Shown: positions 1 through 4,603 of the stretch, in pieces
Layout: the number at the start of each line of letters is the position of its first letter
How positions within the stretch are numbered: the stretch's first letter is position 1
Assembly (NCBI GenBank): GCA_003663695.1
Contig: QMUB01000021.1
Location: 1-9,780 of the forward strand
Source of the DNA: Thermococci archaeon
GTDB taxonomy: Archaea; Methanobacteriota_B; Thermococci; Thermococcales; Thermococcaceae
Direction: 5' to 3'
DNA: 9,780 nucleotides
Program-made: the position numbers and the translations under genes
Notes under the pieces: model-generated
What the model was told of the DNA's origin: nothing
Database searches by the model: none
The model's input: only the letters and a program-made list of their open reading frames with translations

Positions 1-265
1 AGGGTTCCAGCGAGTTAACCCCTCGCCAGCGGGCGGTTCGGTTTGCGGGCCCATCACCATGAGGTTCAGCCCGCAGGCCCGGTCTTGGGCCCGTTACCCC
101 TACCGCAAAACGGTTAGGGGTTATCGTTTAGAGGTCACTCCAATGGTTTCAACCGCTCGAAGGCAGTTTTTGAAGGGACGCCTGACGGCGTCAACCCCCC
201 AACGCTGGAGGGTAACGTGAAACCCCTCATCTCATCGGGTTGTTTTACGGTGGCCTCTTCGAGGC
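1..265. other. GC-rich hairpin-dense block, candidate structured RNA or mobile-element end
   Basis: Bases 1-240 are about 60% G+C by direct count (143 of 240), with about 66% in the first 120, clearly above the AT-rich genes that follow. Six hairpins can be drawn: 10-26 (5-bp stem), 44-75 (7-bp stem, 18-nt loop), 76-91 (5-bp stem abutting the previous one), 96-121 (10 pairs with one bulged T, loop CAAAA), 177-192 (perfect 6-bp stem, 4-nt loop) and 253-265 (5-bp stem, 3-nt loop). A frame stays open from the window edge to 219 on the plus strand, and fragments are open on the minus strand, but none gives a protein I recognise. Local GC excess is a known marker of noncoding RNA in AT-rich hyperthermophiles; the 3' end of an IS605/TnpB element with its guide RNA would look similar. 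The strand and ends cannot be set because the block runs off the window. Confidence 0.45.
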
Positions 266-385
266 ATTATTACATTGCAAGAGTTTAGAATGGTTTCAGG
301 GTTTAGGGCTCCTTGGGATTTTACTGCATCCCCGCCCTGAGGCTTTCAAAAGAAAAATGTCACATAACAGTCTGCCGTATCAAAG
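266..385. other. Intergenic stretch without a recognised gene
   Basis: Base composition falls back to the local average here. A 67-codon open frame starting at 240 crosses this stretch and runs into the FUN14 gene. It has no ribosome binding site and no recognisable product, and I treat it as chance. Near 330-352 a pyrimidine-rich segment (GCATCCCCGCCCTGAGGC) vaguely resembles the conserved subterminal sequence of IS200/IS605 elements when read on the minus strand. I do not see a matching second end. Confidence 0.3.
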
Positions 386-399
386 AGAAAAGGTTTTAT
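386..399 (+). promoter_or_regulatory. BRE/TATA promoter of the FUN14 gene
   Basis: A purine-rich BRE-like stretch (GAAAAGG, about 386-393) is followed by TTTTAT at 394-399. With the usual 24-26 bp spacing, transcription would start near 420. That leaves a leader of about 10 nt that still contains the GGTGGT ribosome binding site at 422-427. Confidence 0.55.
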
Positions 400-432
400 C
401 CAAAGCTGCAAAAATTATAGCGGTGGTAAATG

Positions 433-732
433 ATGGAGTTTGACATGGGCAGCATGCTTGGAGATATCGGTGTGGGCGGAATTGTTGGATTTATAAGCGG
501 CTATGCCCTGAAGAAGTTTATAAAAATAGTGCTCGCTTTAATCGGAGCTTACGTTATAAGCCTCTTCTGGCTACAGCAAAAGGGGGTTATATCAATAAAC
601 AGAGATGCGCTTTTCAATCTTACCCAGAGCGCTGCAGGGCAGGCACTTGGATTGGGAGATAAAGTTTTAGGGATCCTACCCGGAGGAGGGGCTTTTGTAG
701 CGGCATTCTACCTCGGATTTACAAGAGGATAA
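433..732 (+). CDS. FUN14-family small membrane protein
   Basis: A 99-residue hydrophobic protein with the pattern of the FUN14 family (PF04930). There is an N-terminal glycine-rich helix (about residues 13-26, GVGGIVGFISGYALKK), a basic KK-x-x-K turn, a second membrane helix (30-47), a short polar middle with an Ile-Asn-Arg motif, and a C-terminal glycine-rich helix (about 78-97). In eukaryotes FUNDC proteins sit in the outer mitochondrial membrane; the role of archaeal members is unknown. Two ATG codons lie in tandem at 430 and 433. I chose 433 because the GGTGGT at 422-427 then has a more normal 5-nt spacing. The length is typical of archaeal members. The flippase gene starts 33 bases downstream on the same strand, so the two may be co-expressed, but nothing shows a functional link. 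Confidence 0.85.
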   Translation: MEFDMGSMLGDIGVGGIVGFISGYALKKFIKIVLALIGAYVISLFWLQQKGVISINRDALFNLTQSAAGQALGLGDKVLGILPGGGAFVAAFYLGFTRG

Positions 733-733
733 A

Positions 734-742
734 GGTTAAATT
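734..742 (+). promoter_or_regulatory. Possible TATA box for a leaderless flippase transcript
   Basis: GGTTAAATT lies just after the FUN14 stop and about 26 bases before the flippase ATG at 765. No Shine-Dalgarno match precedes that ATG. A start of transcription at or next to the ATG, giving a leaderless mRNA, would fit the spacing. Read-through from the FUN14 promoter is the alternative. Confidence 0.3.
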
Positions 743-764
743 CCCTTGAATCCTTCTCCATTAT

Positions 765-2084
765 ATGAGCTATGAAAAAAGGGTAATCCTGAAGCACTCA
801 GCAGCCAGCATTGTGGCACTTGCATTGTTTGGAATCAGCAGGTTTATATACAGCCTCTTTATATCGAGAAAATTTGGGATAGAGGCTCTGGGAAGTGCAA
901 ACTCTCTTATAAGTCAGGCGTTTTTAATCGCAATTCCCCTGAGTTTCTTTGCTGTAGGTCTGGGGAAGTATTCGGCAGAATTTTTGGGACGCGGACAAAT
1001 TGAGAGGATACGATCAATGTCCACAATAGGCTTCGCTTCAATACTTATTGGCGTTGTTCTCCTCCCTCTCAATTTTTATCTGGCGCTGATTTCAATTTTT
1101 AGAGCATTCCAGCTCACATTCAGAAGCTTCTTCTACGGGATTCACAGGGGAGAGGTCTATGCCTATATAACACTCGCAGCTTTTTGCGTGTTCCTGCTCT
1201 CTTTCCTCATTTCAAATATATATCTTCCCTATATTGCACTTTTGGGCGCTGTGACACTCCTGGGGGTGCTCTACAACCTAAAAAACTCCCTCTTTTCAAA
1301 GCCCACCTCAGAGGACTTTAAACTCCTACTCGCCTATTCATCAATGGCTTTCTTGGGAACCCTCGCGGGCGTCTTTTTAATCCAGGGCCCTTATTTCATG
1401 AGCGAAAAGCTGGGGAGTGCTACCATAGCAGGCAAGGTGTCCGCTTCACTTTCGGCCGCCTTCCTTCTAACGTACCTCCCGCAGGTTCTCCAATCCGCAA
1501 TAATGCCCCTCTACTCCTATAAATACGGCAAAAATGAAATGGATTATGTAAAAAAGCTTGCTGAGGGGACAACTGAGATTTTGAGCTATATAATAGCTCT
1601 TATAACCTTCGGGGGGCTGATTATCGGGAGAGAGATTCTCTCATACATGTTCGGCTTTTCCTTGGGCAGAGAGTTTTACCTTGCCTTAATAGCTATAGAA
1701 GTCTACATAGCGTATAATCCTTCAATAGTGGCACTATCATCGACCCGCTACATAAAGGACAGCACTTTAATTTCCATATTTGGTGCTATTGCCACTCTCA
1801 TCGCATGGTTTTTCTTAATACCTGCAATGAAGGAGACAGGAGCCATGCTGGGGCTTCTAATCGGTTATGCTCTAATATTTTCAGGGGTGGCATATTTTTC
1901 AAAAAAACGGCTTGAAATATCCTTAAAGTCATACAAACCTCTCCTGTTTGCCCTGCCACTCCAGGTAAGCTTCTTAATATCCAAAATTGCCGTGATGTTT
2001 GCCCTGATAGTATATCTCTATCTAATGAAGGAAGAAGCCAGGAAGGGGTTGCACCTTCTGGGAAAGATTAAGGGTGGTCAATAG
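765..2084 (+). CDS. MOP-superfamily polysaccharide flippase (Wzx-like)
   Basis: A 439-residue polytopic membrane protein with roughly 12 or more hydrophobic segments separated by short basic loops. It resembles the oligosaccharide flippase/polysaccharide biosynthesis branch of the MOP superfamily. Typical features are an N-terminal amphipathic stretch followed by a first helix ending in ISRKFGIEALG (about residues 34-44), and a central segment (PQVLQSAIMPLYSYKYGKN, about 242-260) that matches the usual start of the second six-helix bundle. Members move lipid-linked sugars across the cytoplasmic membrane for glycan or S-layer glycoprotein assembly. No glycosyltransferase genes lie nearby, so the substrate cannot be inferred. 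The ATG lacks a ribosome binding site, which fits leaderless translation. The stop codon lies inside an inverted repeat that precedes the next gene. A generic multidrug MOP exporter cannot be fully excluded. Confidence 0.8.
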   Translation: MSYEKRVILKHSAASIVALALFGISRFIYSLFISRKFGIEALGSANSLISQAFLIAIPLSFFAVGLGKYSAEFLGRGQIERIRSMSTIGFASILIGVVLLPLNFYLALISIFRAFQLTFRSFFYGIHRGEVYAYITLAAFCVFLLSFLISNIYLPYIALLGAVTLLGVLYNLKNSLFSKPTSEDFKLLLAYSSMAFLGTLAGVFLIQGPYFMSEKLGSATIAGKVSASLSAAFLLTYLPQVLQSAIMPLYSYKYGKNEMDYVKKLAEGTTEILSYIIALITFGGLIIGREILSYMFGFSLGREFYLALIAIEVYIAYNPSIVALSSTRYIKDSTLISIFGAIATLIAWFFLIPAMKETGAMLGLLIGYALIFSGVAYFSKKRLEISLKSYKPLLFALPLQVSFLISKIAVMFALIVYLYLMKEEARKGLHLLGKIKGGQ

Positions 2085-2095
2085 TGACCACTATT
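2074..2095. promoter_or_regulatory. Overlapping inverted repeats, candidate operator of the wHTH cassette
   Basis: Two perfect inverted repeats overlap. GTGGTCA-ATAG-TGACCAC spans 2074-2091 (7-bp arms, 4-nt spacer). AATAGTG-AC-CACTATT spans 2080-2095 (7-bp arms, 2-nt spacer). They end two bases before the TATA box at 2098 and therefore cover the BRE position, where an archaeal regulator could block or help TBP/TFB binding. The downstream gene encodes a winged-helix protein, so autoregulation is the simplest reading. The repeat also includes the flippase stop codon, so a hairpin at that transcript's end is an alternative. Confidence 0.5.
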
Positions 2096-2097
2096 CC

Positions 2098-2105
2098 TTT
2101 ATATC
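2098..2105 (+). promoter_or_regulatory. TATA box of the wHTH cassette
   Basis: TTTATATC at 2098-2105 is a near-consensus archaeal TATA box. The predicted start is around 2127, leaving a leader of about 10 nt with AGGG (2127-2130) before the ATG at 2137. Confidence 0.65.
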
Positions 2106-2136
2106 ATAACAAGCCAATTCTAAATCAGGGAACATC

Positions 2137-2580
2137 ATGGCAGATGAGAGAGACATAGAGAAGCTTGCAAGGGAAGTCGAAAGTTTGAGGAATGCTATGA
2201 AGGAGCTTATGAGAAGCTTTGAGCTGGCATCCCAGCTGGCACAGAATTACATCAAGCTTATAAACATGTACGCGCAGTATGGGGGTCTCGGTATAGACGT
2301 CATGATACCCCAGATAAAGCATGACCCGATCGCGAGGGAAATTGTAAAGATACTCTTCGATAAAAAAAGCGCCAACATAAGTCAGATAACGAGGGAATTG
2401 AAAGCCAGAAGGGGAAAGGCCTCCCGGAATACGGTGAGAGAGAAGTTAAATCGGCTGGTGGAGCTGGGAGCTGTTGTGGAAATCGAGAACGAACATAGCA
2501 AGGAGTACATTCTGAACAAGGATGTGATCTCAAAGTGGTTAGAATTGATCGGTATCCCCATCAACCTTGAGCAGATATAA
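2137..2580 (+). CDS. Coiled-coil winged-helix transcriptional regulator
   Basis: A 147-residue protein in two parts. Residues 1-45 form a heptad-like charged helix (repeated Leu/Ile at a/d spacing, as in IEKLAREVESLRNAMKEL), a likely dimerisation coiled coil. Residues about 62-135 are a winged helix: IAREIVKILFDKKSANISQI as the first helices, a basic recognition helix (ARRGKASRNTVREKLNRLVE), then a wing containing GAVVEIENEHSKEYIL. The C-terminal tail is short and hydrophobic. No metal- or ligand-binding motif is visible. It is the first gene of a three-gene run: the next ATG is 20 bases after its stop, and the third gene overlaps the second. The inverted repeats at its promoter suggest that it controls this cassette. 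I do not recognise a characterised orthologue; it looks Thermococcales-specific. Confidence 0.8.
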   Translation: MADERDIEKLAREVESLRNAMKELMRSFELASQLAQNYIKLINMYAQYGGLGIDVMIPQIKHDPIAREIVKILFDKKSANISQITRELKARRGKASRNTVREKLNRLVELGAVVEIENEHSKEYILNKDVISKWLELIGIPINLEQI

Positions 2581-2600
2581 TATTTATCGAGGTGGTTGAT

Positions 2601-3185
2601 ATGGAGTTTGATGAAGAAAAATTTGAAAGGGAAATGAAGAAAAAAGTTTTAGAAGCTATGGAAAGCGGGCAAGGAGCTCAAAAATTAATAGAGGAAACCC
2701 TGAGGGAGCTCACAAAGCAGCTGAAGGAAGCAAAGAGTGAGGAGGATGTAGAACTCATTGAAAGAAAGATGGAGGTTCTGGAGGATATGATAAAGGACAT
2801 GAGCAAAAAGGGCCATGGGGATAAAGAAGACGTGGAAGAGCTTAAAGAGGTCTTGGAAACTGTTTCCCAGCACCTCCCGACCATAATGGATTCAATATTC
2901 AGCCCTCTAAAAACCCTCCTAAATGATGTCTACGACCCAGAAAAGTCAGAGAAGCTCGGTAAAAACGTGGCGAACTTCTATAAGGAGCTTATAAGTGCAG
3001 GTATGGAACCAGACAAAGCCTTTGAGCTTACAAAAGAATACATGAACAGTGTAAATATCATAAAAACCCTTGCTTCTGAATTTATGCAGAAAAAAATGGG
3101 AGAAATTAAGGAGCTTGAAGGGCTTAAAAACCTTGGCAAAAAGAAGAAAAAGATAATTGAGGAAGAATTTGAGGAGGAGCTTTGA
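2601..3185 (+). CDS. Acidic coiled-coil protein of unknown function
   Basis: A 194-residue, very charged, almost wholly alpha-helical soluble protein. Residues about 1-95 are Glu/Lys-rich with long coiled-coil potential (ELTKQLKEAKSEEDVELIER). The middle (about 90-115) is less charged. A conserved-looking helix pair follows at 126-158 (LISAGMEPDKAFELTKEY), and the tail alternates a lysine run with an acidic EEEFEEEL end. The GTG at 2592 is in frame but overlaps the Shine-Dalgarno GAGGTGGT (2589-2596), so I place the start at the ATG at 2601, 4 nt after it. The GM-P--A-ELTK-Y motif recurs in the next gene, which overlaps this one by one base (TGATG). The two products may therefore bind each other or a common partner. 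No function can be assigned. Confidence 0.8.
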   Translation: MEFDEEKFEREMKKKVLEAMESGQGAQKLIEETLRELTKQLKEAKSEEDVELIERKMEVLEDMIKDMSKKGHGDKEDVEELKEVLETVSQHLPTIMDSIFSPLKTLLNDVYDPEKSEKLGKNVANFYKELISAGMEPDKAFELTKEYMNSVNIIKTLASEFMQKKMGEIKELEGLKNLGKKKKKIIEEEFEEEL

Positions 3186-3478
3186 TGATACTTTCCCTTT
3201 TCAGGCTCTCTCTCATACTTCCAAAGCTGCTCTGGGAGCTGGCCGGTATGAAGAGAGCCATGAAGAAGGGGAGAAGAGCGTTTAAACGAGCTTTAATAAA
3301 AAGTGGCATGCCCCCGGAACTTGCAGAGGAGCTTACAAAGGATTACGCCCTTTTGGATGAAATGCTCACCTTAAATGGCATTCTGAAATATGCAGGGATA
3401 CCCAAAAAAGATGCCCCCTATTTTAGAAGCCCGGGAACAAGCCCGCTGACCGAAAGATTTAAGTCCAACTTTTCTTAA
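3185..3478 (+). CDS. Small basic protein sharing a motif with its upstream neighbour
   Basis: A 97-residue protein. It has a short hydrophobic N-terminal helix (residues 1-20, MILSLFRLSLILPKLLWELA), a strongly basic stretch (about 22-38, MKRAMKKGRRAFKRAL), then LIKSGMPPELAEELTKDY at 37-54. That last part lines up with the preceding protein: 11 of 19 positions are identical over the core. The tail is rich in Pro and Lys. The start ATG overlaps the upstream TGA, with GGAGGAG (about 3172-3178) as ribosome binding site, so translation is probably coupled. The N-terminus could be a membrane anchor or an amphipathic helix. I do not recognise the family. The upstream partner is acidic and this protein is basic, which suggests, by inference only, a complex. 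Confidence 0.72.
   Translation: MILSLFRLSLILPKLLWELAGMKRAMKKGRRAFKRALIKSGMPPELAEELTKDYALLDEMLTLNGILKYAGIPKKDAPYFRSPGTSPLTERFKSNFS
3457..3464 (+). promoter_or_regulatory. Probable TATA box of phr
   Basis: ATTTAAGT at 3457-3464, inside the end of the upstream gene, places transcription start near 3486. The leader would then be about 20 nt and keep the strong GGGGGTGA ribosome binding site (3495-3502). A second AT-rich candidate at 3478-3485 would remove that site from the mRNA. Confidence 0.4.
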
Positions 3479-3488
3479 CTTTAAGTTA
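3476..3488. promoter_or_regulatory. Palindrome at the predicted phr transcription start
   Basis: TAACTT-T-AAGTTA is a perfect 6-bp inverted repeat centred on 3482, at the predicted transcription start of phr. Phr of Pyrococcus furiosus is known to repress its own gene by binding over the start site and blocking RNA polymerase recruitment, so the position fits an autoregulatory site. The bases do not obviously match the published Phr site as I remember it, so the identity is inferred from position and symmetry only. Confidence 0.45.
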
Positions 3489-3506
3489 GAATTAGGGGGT
3501 GAGCCT

Positions 3507-4115
3507 ATGAATGAGATGGGGAAGATTCTGGATGTTCTGGGTAATGAGACGAGGCGCAGGATACTCTTCATGCTCACCAGAAGACCTTACTTTGTTAGTG
3601 AGCTTTCTCAAGAACTTGGAGTGGGACAAAAAGCCGTTCTAGAGCATCTCAGGATTTTGGAAGAAGCAGGGCTCATAGAAGGAAGGGTGGAGAGAATACC
3701 CCGGGGCAGGCCCAGGAAGTATTATGAGATCAGACGCGGCTTTAGATTGGAGGTACTCCTAACACCCCACACCTTTGGAACCGAGATCTACGAACCAAAA
3801 AGGATTGCAAAGAGGGAAACGTACGAACATGCAAAGGAGCTCATAAAATCCCAAGAGCCAATAGAGATGAAGATGAGGGAAATTTCGGAATTTCTAATGG
3901 AAGTGGAGAATAGGATACAGGAGCATTTGAGAATGAAAGCCGAGCTAGAAGAGGTCAGGCTTTTAATTGAGAGTTATCTTAACAATTTAATGAGACGGCT
4001 GGCCAGGGAAAACGAGGAAGAATTCGAAAGAATGTGGCGTGAAATTGAGAGGAGCTTTCCAGAGGAGATTCTCAGGGAATTAAAAAGGATTAGAAAGGAG
4101 GTTTACAGAGTTTAA
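3507..4115 (+). CDS. phr: Phr-type heat-shock transcriptional repressor (ArsR-like winged helix)
   Basis: A 202-residue protein that reads as an orthologue of Pyrococcus furiosus Phr, the archaeal heat-shock repressor of hsp20, an AAA+ ATPase gene and its own gene. The N-terminal winged helix is strongly conserved: [20 protein letters not shown] (residues about 8-27), then [20 protein letters not shown] (about 28-47) as helix-turn-helix, [16 protein letters not shown] and the wing [25 protein letters not shown] links to a C-terminal helical, charged dimerisation region (about 100-202) with the characteristic [11 protein letters not shown]. Length matches the family (about 200 residues). The ATG at 3507 is preceded by GGGGGTGA. 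It lies 28 bases after the small basic gene and may be read both from its own promoter and from the cassette. Its stop overlaps the stop of rps17e on the opposite strand. Confidence 0.93.
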   Translation: MNEMGKILDVLGNETRRRILFMLTRRPYFVSELSQELGVGQKAVLEHLRILEEAGLIEGRVERIPRGRPRKYYEIRRGFRLEVLLTPHTFGTEIYEPKRIAKRETYEHAKELIKSQEPIEMKMREISEFLMEVENRIQEHLRMKAELEEVRLLIESYLNNLMRRLARENEEEFERMWREIERSFPEEILRELKRIRKEVYRV

Positions 4116-4315
4116 AGGATCTTTCCTTCTTCCTTCATCCTTACAAGCTTCGTGATATATCCAGCAACCCTGTTTCTTATGGTCTTGCTTGTTATGTTTG
4201 TAAGCTCCTCGACCTTCTTCTTGTTGTGTTCGAAATCTTTGGTAAATTCATTGGGGTACCTATCAAAGAGCTCCCTTGCGGTTCTCTTAATGAAACCTTG
4301 CCTAATGTTTCCCAT
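4112..4315 (-). CDS. rps17e: 30S ribosomal protein S17e
   Basis: A 67-residue protein with the full archaeal S17e signature: the start [20 protein letters not shown], then [20 protein letters not shown] and [13 protein letters not shown]17e is an archaeal/eukaryotic-type small-subunit ribosomal protein. The length equals the usual archaeal form, so the gene is complete. The start at 4315 has a strong GGAGGTG ribosome binding site (complement of 4321-4327) at 5 nt spacing. The gene is monocistronic in this window, divergent from the MATE gene and convergent with phr, whose stop codon it overlaps by three bases (4113-4115 against 4112-4114). Each 3' untranslated region must therefore run antisense into the other gene. 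Confidence 0.97.
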   Translation of the reverse strand: MGNIRQGFIKRTARELFDRYPNEFTKDFEHNKKKVEELTNITSKTIRNRVAGYITKLVRMKEEGKIL

Positions 4316-4377
4316 CTAAACACCTCCTAGCTTTTTCAAGTGGTTATCATTATCCATAAGGCAATCAAACATCAGCG

Positions 4378-4391
4378 TTTTAAAGCTTTTC
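4378..4391 (-). promoter_or_regulatory. BRE/TATA promoter of rps17e
   Basis: On the minus strand the sequence reads GGAAAAGC followed by TTTAAAA (complement of 4378-4384), a good BRE/TATA pair. Start would be near 4357, leaving a leader of about 40 nt that contains the GGAGGTG site. A 66-codon GTG frame (4316-4516, minus) overlaps this promoter and is not considered a gene. Confidence 0.6.
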
Positions 4392-4543
4392 CCTAAACAG
4401 GCGATGCTGCTGGAATAATGTTGGCATGCTTGGTAAGGTGTGGTCTCAATTTTCCCCACATGCATTATCAGGATATCCACCAACCCTAACAATGCTAACA
4501 GACAAAAACCAAACACCCCCCGAATGCACCGGAGTTCACCTGG

Positions 4544-4558
4544 GAAAAGGTTTATAAA
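4544..4558 (+). promoter_or_regulatory. BRE/TATA promoter of the MATE gene
   Basis: GAAAAGG (4544-4550) directly followed by TTTATAAA (4551-4558) is close to the ideal archaeal BRE plus TATA box. Transcription start is predicted near 4580, about 24 nt before the ATG at 4604. Confidence 0.7.
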
Positions 4559-4577
4559 TTCTACACCCCTTTAATCG

Positions 4578-4595
4578 CTTAGATATTAATCTAAG
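4578..4595. promoter_or_regulatory. Inverted repeat in the MATE leader, candidate operator
   Basis: CTTAGAT-ATTA-ATCTAAG is a perfect 7-bp inverted repeat with a 4-nt spacer. It sits at the predicted transcription start and ends where the AGTGAT ribosome binding site begins. A repressor bound here would block RNA polymerase. As RNA it could form a small AU-rich hairpin, unlikely to be stable at high temperature, so a DNA site is the better reading. Confidence 0.5.
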
Positions 4596-4603
4596 TGATA
4601 TCC

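Noticed and set aside
1..219. Open plus-strand frame from the window edge, Arg-rich product
   Set aside because: In GC-rich DNA stops are rare, so open frames appear on both strands. The product has no recognisable motif. It cannot be excluded as the end of a gene lying to the left.
1..240. RNase P RNA or SRP RNA
   Set aside because: I could not find the conserved core elements of either RNA (for example GGAAGTTCC-type or GGAAGGGAGCA-type sequences) on either strand.
240..443. 67-codon plus-strand open frame before the FUN14 gene
   Set aside because: It has no ribosome binding site, starts inside the hairpin block, runs across the FUN14 promoter into that gene, and its product resembles nothing.
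3181..3240. Possible C/D box small RNA (TGATGA at the gene 2/gene 3 junction of the cassette)
   Set aside because: The TGATGA arises from the stop/start overlap, and I see no correctly spaced D box (CTGA) or internal C'/D' pair.
4316..4516. 66-codon minus-strand GTG frame upstream of rps17e
   Set aside because: It contains the rps17e BRE/TATA promoter, has a poor codon pattern, and its start is not preceded by a convincing separate ribosome binding site. Its stop directly abutting the rps17e ATG is probably chance.
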